A program made the translations under genes and the position numbers. A model generated the notes under the pieces. It made no database searches. It was not told the DNA's origin and saw only the letters and a program-made list of their open reading frames with translations. A stretch of DNA of 41,625 nucleotides. Source: Bacteroidota bacterium (GTDB lineage: Bacteria > Bacteroidota > Bacteroidia > Chitinophagales > Chitinophagaceae). Below are positions 25,834 to 35,200 of this stretch, piece by piece. The stretch's first letter is position 1; each line of letters opens with the position of its first letter. The stretch lies in NCBI GenBank assembly GCA_005798905.1, contig SYIK01000009.1:1-41625 (forward strand), in the 5' to 3' direction.

Positions 25834-27096
25834 ATGAAAAAACTAATTACTAATCTTACTTTTTGGGTACTTTTTGCTATTACATCCGGAGCATTGTTGG
25901 GGCATTTTTCCGCAGCAACTGCAATAAAAATGCAACCGTTGGGAAAATATTTTATAGAACTTGTAAAACTTTTCATCAATCCAATTATTTTTCTAACCAT
26001 TTCTTTAGGGATAAGTGGTATGAGCAATTTGAAAAAAGTAGGTAGAGTGGGAGGTAAAGCGCTTTTGTATTTTGAAATTGTAACAACGCTTGCACTTGTA
26101 ATAGGAATAGCTGTATCCTACTTTATTCAACCGGGACAAGGTATAAATACTACAACTGTAAAAGGTGGAGATATTTCAGGATTTACTTCCAGTGCAGAAG
26201 ATTTCAGTTGGTTTGTTTTCTTCAAACAAAATCTAACGATTCAAGTTTTATTGTTTTCTATTTTGTTTGGAATTTATTTAAGTAAATATTCAGGACGAGA
26301 AAAAATTATGAAACTACTGACTCGTGTTTCTAAAATTATTTTTAAAGCGTTACATTTTGTAATGCTTTTTGCACCAATTGGCGCATTTGGTGGAATGGCG
26401 TTTACCATTGGAAAATATGGCATTGCCACATTGCTTCCTTTGGGAAAATTAATGGCAACCGTATATGTTACGATGGCATTGTTTATTTTTTTAATCTTAG
26501 GATTAATTTTAAAATATTATAAAATAAGTCTTTGGAAATTTCTAAATTATATAAAAGAAGAATTGTTAATCGTGTTGGGCACTTCCTCGTCCGAAGCTGC
26601 GTTGCCTTCATTAATGGAAAAATTAGAAACGATGGGTTGTTCAAAACCAGTTGTTGGACTTGTAGTTCCAGCCGGCTATTCATTTAATTTAGATGGGACT
26701 ACAATTTATTTATCGATGGCTATACTTTTTTTAGCACAGGTTTTTAAAATTGAGTTAACATTTACACAAATACTTATTATTATTGGCGTTTTGATGGTTA
26801 CCTCAAAAGGTGCTGCGGGGGTTACTGGTAGCGGTTTTATTGTACTTGCTTCAACACTTTCTGCAATTAAAGTTATTCCAGTGGAAGGACTTGCTTTGTT
26901 ATTAGGTGTTGATCGTTTTATGAGTGAAGCAAGAGCGGTTACAAATTTTATTGGTAATGGAGTTGCAACAATTTTTTTAGCCAATAATGAAAAAGAGTTC
27001 GATAGAAAAAAAATGGAAATTGCTTTTTCGCATGAAGTTTACGAATACAATCTTGATAAAAATTTAGAAATAATACCTAACAATACGGAGAAATAA
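25834..27096 (+). CDS. Dicarboxylate/amino acid:cation symporter (DAACS family)
   Basis: 420 residues from the ATG at 25834; the TTG directly upstream is less likely. Eight membrane helices plus two re-entrant hairpins are implied. Diagnostic motifs are FINPIIFLTISLGISGMSNLKKVGRVGGKALLYFE, the serine-rich hairpin LGTSSSEAALPSLMEKLE (HP1), the NFNLDGTTIYLSMA-type motif here reading SFNLDGTTIYLSMA (TM7 cation site), GAAGVTGSGFIVLASTLSA (HP2) and DRFMSEARAVTNFIGNGVATIFLA (TM8). Family members import glutamate, aspartate or C4-dicarboxylates with Na+ or H+. The divergent malic enzyme favours malate or related acids (inference). Its stop is 3 nt from the convergent M20 gene. Confidence 0.93.
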   Translation: MKKLITNLTFWVLFAITSGALLGHFSAATAIKMQPLGKYFIELVKLFINPIIFLTISLGISGMSNLKKVGRVGGKALLYFEIVTTLALVIGIAVSYFIQPGQGINTTTVKGGDISGFTSSAEDFSWFVFFKQNLTIQVLLFSILFGIYLSKYSGREKIMKLLTRVSKIIFKALHFVMLFAPIGAFGGMAFTIGKYGIATLLPLGKLMATVYVTMALFIFLILGLILKYYKISLWKFLNYIKEELLIVLGTSSSEAALPSLMEKLETMGCSKPVVGLVVPAGYSFNLDGTTIYLSMAILFLAQVFKIELTFTQILIIIGVLMVTSKGAAGVTGSGFIVLASTLSAIKVIPVEGLALLLGVDRFMSEARAVTNFIGNGVATIFLANNEKEFDRKKMEIAFSHEVYEYNLDKNLEIIPNNTEK

Positions 27097-27099
27097 AAT

Positions 27100-28278
27100 T
27101 TAAGAATTAATACTACTACCAAACCAAGCCATCATTCCTATTCCTGTTTCTATTGCATCTTCATCCACATCAAATTTTGAAGTGTGCACGCCAGCAACAA
27201 ATCCTTTTTCTTTATTCATTACACCTACACGATAAAAACATCCGGGAATTAATTGTGCGTAATAACCGAAATCTTCGGCCCCCATTCTTATTTCGGTTTC
27301 TTGTATGTTTTCCGATCCCATAAATTCAGCAGCCGCACTTATTGCTTGTGTATTTAATGCTTCGTTATTATAAACAGTTGGATAGCCAACATCAATTTTT
27401 AATTCAATTTCGCCACCCATACTTTGCACCAATTCTGTTGCATTTTTTGTAATTAATTCGTGTGCTTTTTTTCTCCATTCTTCATCCATTGCTCTAAAAG
27501 TTCCCATCAGTTTTACTTGATTTGGAATAATATTTGTTGTTGCTCCAGCATGTATGGAAGTTATAGAAAACACTGTTGGATTTAATGGATTTGCATTGCG
27601 ACTGATAATTTGTTGTAAACTGATTATTAAGTGTGATGCAATTAAAATTGGATCAATGCAAAGGTGTGGAGATGCTGCGTGCCCACCTTTTCCATTTATT
27701 GTAATGTAAATTTCGTCTGCACTTGCCATTACTTTTCCACTTCTGAAACTTAGTTTCCCCGTGGGTAAACCTGGGTGAACATGCATTGCAAAAATGGCGG
27801 AAGGTTTCGGATTTTCTAAAACCCCTTCTTTAATCATATAACTTGCGCCACCAGGATTTTTTTCTTCGCCGGGTTGAAATATTAGTTTAACGGTTCCTTC
27901 CCATTCGTTCTTTAATTCATTCAAAATTTTTGCAGCGCCCAATAAACAAGTCGTGTGTACATCGTGTCCGCATGCATGCATTACGCCATCATTTTTTGAT
28001 TTATAATCTATCACATTTTCTTCTTGAATTGGCAATGCATCCATATCTGCACGAAGTGCAATAATTTTTTTCGAAGGATTTTTTCCTTTGATTACTCCTA
28101 CAATTCCTGTCGTTGCTTTTATTTCATATTCAATTCCAAACTCTTTTAGTTTTGCTTGAATAAATTTAGAAGTTTCAAACTCTACATAACTCAGTTCGGG
28201 ATGTGCATGTAGATGTTGGCGAATGGAAATAAATTCAGGGGCATATTTTTTTGCTAATTCTTTAATTCGTGATTTCAT
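27100..28278 (-). CDS. M20-family amidohydrolase (N-acyl amino acid/hippurate hydrolase type)
   Basis: 392 residues. HAHPELSYVEFETSKFI and RADMDALPIQE (about 77-87) start the catalytic domain. HACGHDVHTTCLLGAA (101-116) provides C103 and H105 as metal ligands of the M20D subgroup. FQPGEEKNPGGASYMI gives the catalytic and metal glutamates, and AMHVHPGLPTG another ligand. The lid or dimer domain begins MASADEIYITINGKGGHAASPH. Late GAEDFGYYAQLIPGCFYRVG completes the pattern. Enzymes of this group hydrolyse N-acylated amino acids, indole-acetyl amino acids or hippurate. It may be the last gene of the deoC-ALDH unit (56-base gap) or separate. Confidence 0.93.
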   Translation of the reverse strand: MKSRIKELAKKYAPEFISIRQHLHAHPELSYVEFETSKFIQAKLKEFGIEYEIKATTGIVGVIKGKNPSKKIIALRADMDALPIQEENVIDYKSKNDGVMHACGHDVHTTCLLGAAKILNELKNEWEGTVKLIFQPGEEKNPGGASYMIKEGVLENPKPSAIFAMHVHPGLPTGKLSFRSGKVMASADEIYITINGKGGHAASPHLCIDPILIASHLIISLQQIISRNANPLNPTVFSITSIHAGATTNIIPNQVKLMGTFRAMDEEWRKKAHELITKNATELVQSMGGEIELKIDVGYPTVYNNEALNTQAISAAAEFMGSENIQETEIRMGAEDFGYYAQLIPGCFYRVGVMNKEKGFVAGVHTSKFDVDEDAIETGIGMMAWFGSSINS

Positions 28279-28334
28279 AATACAAAAATAATGGTTAGCT
28301 AAAAAGAAAAAGAATGAAAAAAGACACGTTGAAA

Positions 28335-28769
28335 TTAATTTTCTGAGTCTAATTTTAATTCTATCAAATCGGTTATAATAAATATACCCTCAGGGAAAAG
28401 TAACTTTAATCGAATTTGATATTCCAATGCTTCTTCGTATTCTTTAAAATTTCCTGCTTTCAATTTGAAATAGGGTGATTGATAATTAAGATATGTTTTT
28501 AATTCGGGAAATGCTGCATATAGTCTTGCTTTTGCTGAAATGGCTTCTTCACGTTTTGCAGTATTAATAATCAGTAATCGAAATCCTTTTCCAGTTTTTC
28601 TGCCATCGCTTGTTGTTTGTTGATTTATCTGAATTTGTTTTTTGATGAGTTGATCTATGCGAACATCTTTATGTATAATCGAACTGTCGGGTTTGTTTTT
28701 TTGCGCAAAGGGAATTTTCTGAAAACAAAACAGTGTTAAAAATAGCAAGCAACAAAATTGTTTTTTCAT
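28335..28769 (-). CDS. Secreted SPOR-like domain protein
   Basis: 144 residues with a signal peptide (about residues 1-22, MKKQFCCLLFLTLFCFQKIPFA). Residues 65-135 look like a SPOR domain: KGFRLLIINTAKREEAISAKARLYAAFPELKTYLNYQSPYFKLKAGNFKEYEEALEYQIRLKLLFPEGIFII, with the paired beta-alpha-beta halves and the YFKLKAGNF core seen in Bacteroidota SPOR proteins. SPOR domains bind denuded septal peptidoglycan, so a periplasmic cell-wall role is likely. It lies 14 bases after the truncated ALDH gene and is probably co-transcribed with it, which is an odd partnership. Confidence 0.75.
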   Translation of the reverse strand: MKKQFCCLLFLTLFCFQKIPFAQKNKPDSSIIHKDVRIDQLIKKQIQINQQTTSDGRKTGKGFRLLIINTAKREEAISAKARLYAAFPELKTYLNYQSPYFKLKAGNFKEYEEALEYQIRLKLLFPEGIFIITDLIELKLDSEN

Positions 28770-28783
28770 AATTCAATTTGAAA

Positions 28784-29704
28784 CTAATAACCACCACCAC
28801 TTGCGCCGATTGGTTCAATGGGGTGCCAAGTAGTTTTTATTTCTTGTGTGTCAAAAATAAAATAGGGCGATTGTCCTTTTTCTTTTGTCCAATCTATCTT
28901 ATCGTAAAAGAAAATTCGTTTTACATTCATTGCCGATTTTTCTTTAAACATTTTTTGCATTGCTTTGTCTGCTTCACAATAAATTGTTGCGTTTACATCC
29001 ATGTGTGCTACAAACCAAGGTGCAAGTTCAGCAACTTTTCCTGTAAGAATATTTACTACACCTGCAGGTACATCGGAAGAATTTATTACTTCCGCAAAAG
29101 TGATGGCACACAATGGTTTTGTTTCGGAACTTAATACAATGCAGGTGTTACCGCCGGCAATCACCGGTGCAATTACCGATACCAAACCTAACAACGAACT
29201 TGATTGCGGTGCAATTATTGAAACAACTCCTGTTGGTTCCGGAACAGAAAAATTGAAATGCGAACTCGCTACCGGATTTACTGAACTGAATAGTTGTTGG
29301 TATTTATCGCACCAACCAGAATAATAAATTAATCGATCAATTGAAAGTGCAACTTCTTCTTTTGCTTTTATTTTTGAAGAACCTTGTTGCATTAGTTCAT
29401 CAATGAATTGTAATTTTCTTCCTTCTAACATTTCTGCCATACGGTAAAGAATTTGGCTTCGATTAAATGCAGCACGGTTTCCCCAACTACTGCAAGCATT
29501 TCTTGCAACTACAACTGCATCACGAAAATCTTTTCGAGAACTTAAACAAACATTGGCCAATTTTTTTCCTGTTGCATCGAGTGGTGTATAAAATCTTCCC
29601 GATTCAGTTCTTGGAAACTGTCCGCCAATGTATATTTTGTAAGTCTTCAATACTTCAAGCCTTTGCGAATTGGATTTATTTTTTACACTAATAGTTTTGC
29701 TCAT
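28784..29704 (-). CDS. Truncated aldehyde dehydrogenase-like protein (ALDH16 second-half type)
   Basis: 306 residues aligning by eye with the NAD-binding half of ALDH. Residues 24-220 follow the upstream ALDH closely (YKIYIGGQFPRTESGRFYTPLD..., EVALSIDRLIYYSGWCDKYQQLF..., GVVSIIAPQSSSLLGLVSVIAPVIAGGNTCIVLSSE..., DVPAGVVNILTG). The oxyanion Asn motif PWNF is replaced by PQSSS, the cofactor Lys of VLKSAE is Ser (VLSSET), and the catalytic Cys domain is absent. The last 75 residues (DVNATIYCEADKAM... TTWHPIEPIGASGGGY) are a distinct C-terminal tail. There is no frameshift or broken frame, so this is a stable short protein. It starts 8 bases after the complete ALDH and is probably its partner. 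Confidence 0.8.
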   Translation of the reverse strand: MSKTISVKNKSNSQRLEVLKTYKIYIGGQFPRTESGRFYTPLDATGKKLANVCLSSRKDFRDAVVVARNACSSWGNRAAFNRSQILYRMAEMLEGRKLQFIDELMQQGSSKIKAKEEVALSIDRLIYYSGWCDKYQQLFSSVNPVASSHFNFSVPEPTGVVSIIAPQSSSLLGLVSVIAPVIAGGNTCIVLSSETKPLCAITFAEVINSSDVPAGVVNILTGKVAELAPWFVAHMDVNATIYCEADKAMQKMFKEKSAMNVKRIFFYDKIDWTKEKGQSPYFIFDTQEIKTTWHPIEPIGASGGGY

Positions 29705-29712
29705 TGTTAAAT

Positions 29713-31200
29713 TTATTTATTTGAAAGATTTACATAAGGCATTAAACCGTGTAAGCCGCCTTCTCTTCCGTAGCCACTTTCTTTGTAACCGCCAAATGGA
29801 GCTGTGGGATCAAACTTATTAAATGTATTTGCCCAAACTACTCCAGCTTTCAATCTTTTTGTCATGTTAAAAATCTTAGAACCCTTGTCAGTCCATACTC
29901 CTGCACTTAATCCATATGGCGAATTATTTGCTTTTTCAATTATTTCATCATCCGTTCTAAAAGTTAAAATTGCCAATACCGGTCCAAATATTTCTTCTTG
30001 TGCAATTCTGTTGCTTTGCGCAACATTTGTAAATAAAGTTGGGCGGCACCAAAAGCCTTTTTGTGGAAGTGCACAACTACTTTCATATTTTTCTGCACCC
30101 TCTTGTTGACCAATTTTTAAATATTTTTGAATGGTCTCTAATTGTTGACGAGAATTAATAGCACCAACATCCGTATTCTTATCTAATGGATCGCCAACGA
30201 TTAATGATTCCAATCGGTCTTTCAATTTTTTAATCACTTCTTTTGCGACAGATTCCTGAATGTATAAACGAGAACCGGCACAACAAACTTGTCCTTGATT
30301 GAAATAAATTCCATTGATCACTCCTTCAACAGCTTCATCAAGTGCAGCATCTTCGAAAATAATATTGGCAGCTTTGCCACCCAATTCTAATGTTAGTTTT
30401 TTATTGGTTCCGGCCGTTGCTTTTTGAATAATTTTTCCAACTTCTGTTGATCCTGTAAATGCAATTTTATTAATGTCAGTATGATTGACAAGCGCCGCAC
30501 CGGTTTCGCCGCCACCAGTAATTATATTTACAACACCAGCAGGTAAATCTGCTTCTTGAATAATTTCTGCAAGTTTTAATGCTGTTAAAGGTGTTGTTTC
30601 TGCAGATTTTAAAACAACCGTATTTCCCGTAGCAAGTGCAGGTGCGATTTTCCAAGCAGCCATTAACAAAGGGAAATTCCAAGGAATAATTTGCCCGGCA
30701 ACTCCTAAAGGATTTGCATTTCGATTTGGAAAAGCATATTCCAATTTATCGGCCCAGCCGGCATAATAAAAAAAATGATTGGCTGCAGCAGGAATATCAA
30801 AATCGCGGCTTTCGCGAATTGGTTTTCCACCATCCAACGTTTCGATGATGGACAACTCTCTTGCTTTTTCTTGAATAATTCTTGCAATGCGGAAAATATA
30901 TTTTGCTCTTTCTTTTGCGGCCATTTTTTTCCAAACTTTTTCATAAGCCGACCGTGCTGCTTTTACTGCACGATTCACATCTGCAGTATTTGCTTCGGCA
31001 ACTTCACTCAATTTTTCTTCATTGGAAGGATTGATTGTTGAAAAATATTTTTTGCTTAATGGCTTTTCAAATTTTCCATTGATGAAAAGATCATATTGTG
31101 GTTTAATAGTAGCTGCCGACTTGCTTTCCAAAGCAGGAGCATAATTGCGAACGGTATCAAAATTTAATTTGATTGTATTATTTTTCTTTTTTGTAGCCAT
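29713..31200 (-). CDS. Aldehyde dehydrogenase (NAD(P)+), complete
   Basis: 495 residues with all key ALDH residues: IIPWNFPLLMA with N174, VLKSAE with K198, FTGSTEVGK (249-256), LELGGK with E272, NQGQVCCAGSR with catalytic C306, EEIFGPVLAI and the C-terminal PFGGYKESGYGREGG. It would oxidise an aldehyde to an acid. Downstream of deoC, the obvious substrate is the acetaldehyde released from deoxyribose-5-phosphate (inference). deoC lies 52 bases upstream and the truncated ALDH 8 bases downstream, so the three are probably one operon. With the truncated protein the total is about 800 residues, close to the two-domain ALDH16 family. Confidence 0.95.
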   Translation of the reverse strand: MATKKKNNTIKLNFDTVRNYAPALESKSAATIKPQYDLFINGKFEKPLSKKYFSTINPSNEEKLSEVAEANTADVNRAVKAARSAYEKVWKKMAAKERAKYIFRIARIIQEKARELSIIETLDGGKPIRESRDFDIPAAANHFFYYAGWADKLEYAFPNRNANPLGVAGQIIPWNFPLLMAAWKIAPALATGNTVVLKSAETTPLTALKLAEIIQEADLPAGVVNIITGGGETGAALVNHTDINKIAFTGSTEVGKIIQKATAGTNKKLTLELGGKAANIIFEDAALDEAVEGVINGIYFNQGQVCCAGSRLYIQESVAKEVIKKLKDRLESLIVGDPLDKNTDVGAINSRQQLETIQKYLKIGQQEGAEKYESSCALPQKGFWCRPTLFTNVAQSNRIAQEEIFGPVLAILTFRTDDEIIEKANNSPYGLSAGVWTDKGSKIFNMTKRLKAGVVWANTFNKFDPTAPFGGYKESGYGREGGLHGLMPYVNLSNK

Positions 31201-31252
31201 TGTTTATTATGAATAATTTATTTAAACAGCGTTTGATAATTGTCGAAATTAT

Positions 31253-32173
31253 TTAATCGAGACTAAAATAATTCCCAGATTGATAAGTTCCTGTTTTTTC
31301 TTTTACAATTTGTAATAATACATCGTTTGCCAAACTGCTTGCGCCGAATCGGAACCAATGATTATTCATCCACGCATCGCCCAAAGTTTCTTTAAGCATT
31401 ACTAAATAATACAACGCCAATTTTGATTTTGAAATTCCACCTGCAGGTTTCATTCCAACCATTCTTCCTGTTTTGTAATAATAATCTCTGATTGCTTCCA
31501 GCATCACTAAAGTTACGGGCATTGTAGCAGCAGGTTGAATTTTTCCGGTTGAAGTTTTTATAAAATCAGCACCGGCATACATGGCAATATCACTTGCGCG
31601 ACGAACTTTATCCATGTTCCCCAATTCGCCGGTTTCTAAAATAACTTTTAATCGAGCAGATCCACAAGCATTTTTAATAGCGGCAATTTCATCAAACACA
31701 TAATTGTACTCTCCTTCTAAAAATTTCCCTCGAGAAATAACCATATCAACTTCAGTAGCACCTTCGGCAACTGCAAATTTTGTTTCGCTTATTTTTAATG
31801 ATTTCGGAACTTGACCACTTGGAAATCCTGTTGCAACTGATGCAATATTGATACCAGAACCTTTTAATGCTTTTTGTACAATTTTTATCATTGATGGATA
31901 AACACAAATTGCAGCAACGTTCGGCAGACCAGGATAAGCGTCGTGTAAATGTTGAGCTTTGTAACAAAGCTGTTTTACTTTTCCTTCGGAATCTTTTCCT
32001 TCTAGCGTAGTAAGGTCTATCATATTTAAAGTAAGCAACAAGCCATTTAGCTTTGTTTCCTTTTTAATACTTCTTTTGGTGAAACGAGCAGCTCTTTCTT
32101 CCAAGCCAACTTGATCGATTCGAGGTGAATGGGAAAAATCAATGTTTGTGCCCATTTCAATTGAAGAAATCAT
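31253..32173 (-). CDS. deoC: Deoxyribose-phosphate aldolase
   Basis: 306 residues from the ATG at 32173; a TTG 30 bases upstream and an ATG at 32155 are alternatives. It cleaves 2-deoxyribose-5-phosphate to glyceraldehyde-3-phosphate and acetaldehyde. The Schiff-base lysine is K206 (ADFIKTSTGK) and the proton-relay lysine K242 (MVGMKPAGGI). LTLNMIDLTTLEG, AAICVYPSMIKIV, VATGFPSG and EVDMVISRG are further conserved segments. The chain is longer than E. coli DeoC (259) and resembles the long eukaryote-type form. First gene of the deoC-ALDH unit. A promoter box lies 18 bases upstream. Confidence 0.94.
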   Translation of the reverse strand: MISSIEMGTNIDFSHSPRIDQVGLEERAARFTKRSIKKETKLNGLLLTLNMIDLTTLEGKDSEGKVKQLCYKAQHLHDAYPGLPNVAAICVYPSMIKIVQKALKGSGINIASVATGFPSGQVPKSLKISETKFAVAEGATEVDMVISRGKFLEGEYNYVFDEIAAIKNACGSARLKVILETGELGNMDKVRRASDIAMYAGADFIKTSTGKIQPAATMPVTLVMLEAIRDYYYKTGRMVGMKPAGGISKSKLALYYLVMLKETLGDAWMNNHWFRFGASSLANDVLLQIVKEKTGTYQSGNYFSLD

Positions 32174-32190
32174 ATCATAAAGATTGAAGC

Positions 32191-32226
32191 CAAAGATAAT
32201 CAAGTTCGTTGGAAGGGGGTGTCAAC
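32191..32226 (-). promoter_or_regulatory. Candidate deoC operon promoter
   Basis: The minus strand has TATCTTTG (32191-32198), a match to TAnnTTTG, 18 bases before the deoC ATG. A TTG in GTTGACA lies at 32224-32226, giving a 25-nt spacer, longer than the usual 19-21. The box lies just inside the possible TTG start at 32203, which argues for the later ATG start. Confidence 0.5.
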
Positions 32227-32298
32227 CGTTTATCATTTTTCAAATTACAGTTTGTTGTATTACCTTAAATTCGAATACTGTTTCAAAAATATTTTCAA

Positions 32299-35200
32299 AT
32301 GAAAAAAATAAAAATTTTCTCTAGCTTATTAGCTGCATTAATTATTAGTAATGCAATTATTTCGCAACAAACATTTCCTGTTAATGGAATTGCCGAACCG
32401 CGCGAAGGATGTTATGCATTTACCAATGCAACTATTGTAAAAGACGGACAAGTCACATTGACTGACGCAACACTGCTTATTAAAAATGGAAAAGTTATTG
32501 CAGTTGGAAATACACTAACCATTCCAGCAGATGCGGTTGTTATTAATTGTACCGGAAAATATATTTATCCATCGTTGATAGATATTTATTCGGATTATGG
32601 AGTAGCTTCTCCTCAACGGCCGCAAGGTGCTGGGCCAACTACTGCTGCAGCATTTTTTTCGCAACAGCCACAATACGCTTCAAATACAAAAGGTGCGTTT
32701 GGTTGGAACCAAGCTATTCATAGCGAAACTGATGCTGTTCGATTATTTGTTTCCGATGATGCAAAAGCAAAACCAATTCGTGACCTTGGATTTGGTACAG
32801 TGCTAACACATCAAAAAGATGGAATCGCAAGAGGAACAGGAGCCGTTGTACTTCTTTCCGGAGAAAAAGAAAATTTGACTTTTATTAAAGAAAAAGCATC
32901 TGCGCATTATTCATTTGCAAAAGGAACATCTTCGCAAAGCTATCCTTCTTCCATGATGGGATCTGTTGCTTTAATTCGTCAAACATATTTAGATGCACAA
33001 TGGTATAAAAATAAACCTACAAAAGAAGGAGTAAATATTAGTTTGCAATCTTGGAACGACAATCAAAATTTATTACAAATTTTTGAAGAGACAGATAAAT
33101 GGGGTGCAATTCGCGCAGATAAAATAGGAGATGAATTCGGTGTTCAATATATTTTGAAAGGAGGAACAAATGAATACCAACGCATCAATGAAATGGCAGC
33201 AACCAAAGCATCGTTTATTTTATCGTTGAATTTTCCACAAGCACAAGATGTGGAAGATCCAAACGATGCACGATTTATTGCATTGAATGATATGAAGCAT
33301 TGGGAATTGGCACCAACCAATCCGGCTGCATTTGAAAAAGCAGCAATTCCTTTTTGTTTGACTGCATCAGATTTAAGAGATGTAAAACAATTTTGGCCCA
33401 ACTTGCGCAAAGCAATTGACAATGGCCTTAGTGAAGCGAAAGCATTTGAAGCTTTAACTAAAAATCCTGCAACATGGCTTGGTATTTACGATAAAGTGGG
33501 GAGTATTGAAATTGGAAAAATTGCAAATTTTTTAATTACATCTGGAAATCTTTTTGACGAAAAAACAACGATTCATCAAAACTGGGTGAATGGCGAAAAG
33601 AAATCTGTAAAAGAAGATAATTGGTTTGATGTAAAAGGAACTTATGATTTAGTAATTAATTCTGATGGAATTAGCACGAATTATATATTGGATGTAAAAG
33701 GAACAAACGTTGCAAGTGTAATTGGAAAAGATACCATGACTGCAAAATTTTCGCACGATGGGAAAATGGTGAAAATTTCTTTTGCTGCAAATCCTCCAAA
33801 AAGAAAACCAATGCCTGTAGATTCTACACGCACAATGCAAAGACCAGCTGGCGGAATGATGGCAACGATGACACAAATTTCTTCCGGTCCGGTTATTCGT
33901 TTGAGTGGTGTAAGTAATGGAAATGTTTGGAATGGATTTGGAGAAGATTCTCTTGGCAATAAGTTAACATGGACTGCTAGTTTTGTAAAAGCAGGAGAAA
34001 CAAAAGCCAACGTTGTAAAAAAGAAAGAAGCTGCCAAATTAGGGAATATCACTTATCCGTTTTTGGCATTCGGAAATGAATCGTTACCAAAGCAAGAAAA
34101 TATTTTAATAAAAAATGCAACTGTTTGGACAAGTGATAAAGCAGGAAAATTATTAAATACTGATGTTTTAATAAAAGCCGGAAAAATTGCACAGATTGGA
34201 AAAAACATTTCGGATGCATCTGCAAAGTTGATAGATGGAACGGATAAACATTTAACTGCTGGAATTATTGATGAACATTCACACATTGCTTCTTTTTCTA
34301 CAAATGAAGGTGCGCAAACTGTAACATCCGAAGTTCGCATTGGAGATAATATTAATCCGGACGATATTAATATTTATCGCCAACTAAGCGGAGGAGTTAC
34401 TTCATCTCATATTTTACACGGATCTGCTAATACAATTGGTGGACAAACGCAATTATTAAAAATGCGTTGGGGTGCAACCGATGAGGGAATGAAATTTCAA
34501 GGATGGCCAGGATATATAAAATTTGCATTGGGAGAAAATGTAAAACGATCTTCTTCTACGCAAGGAAATACACGCTATCCTGATACAAGAATGGGAGTAG
34601 AGCAAGTTCTTACAGATGCTTTTAACAGAGCAAAAGAATATGAAAATGCATTAAAAGGCCCAGATGCAAAAAATGTACGACGCGATTTGGAATTGGATGC
34701 ATTGGTAGAAATTTTGAACAATAAGCGTTTTATTACATGTCATTCTTATGTACAATCAGAAATTACAGCAGCACTTCGTGTAGCTGATAAATTGGGATTT
34801 AAGTTCAAAACATTTACACATATTTTAGAAGGATATAAAGTTGCAGACAAAATGAAAGCACACGGAGCAAGTGCCGCAACTTTTAGTGATTGGTGGGCTT
34901 ATAAATTTGAAGTGCAAGATGCTATTCCAGCTAATCCATCCATTATGCATGGAGTAGGAATGAATGTGGTAATCAACTCCGATGATGCGGAAATGGCGCG
35001 ACGCCTAAATCACGAAGCTGCAAAAAGTGTGAAGTACGGTGGAATGAACGAAGAAGATGCGTTGAAAATGATAACAATCAATCCTGCAAAAGCATTGCAA
35101 GTGGAAGATAAAACAGGAAGCATTAAAGTGGGTAAAGATGCCGATCTTGTTTTGTGGAGTTACGATCCGTTGAGTATTTATGCAAAATCTATTTATACAA

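Noticed and set aside
28283-28290. TATTTTTG on the minus strand as a promoter for the M20 gene
   Set aside because: It is only 4 bases before the ATG, which would place the transcription start at or inside the start codon, and no -33 element is seen.
28784-29704. The short ALDH as a pseudogene by frameshift or deletion
   Set aside because: The frame is open from start to stop, the remaining half is well kept and a distinct C-terminal tail follows. Its position right after a complete ALDH fits a maintained partner.
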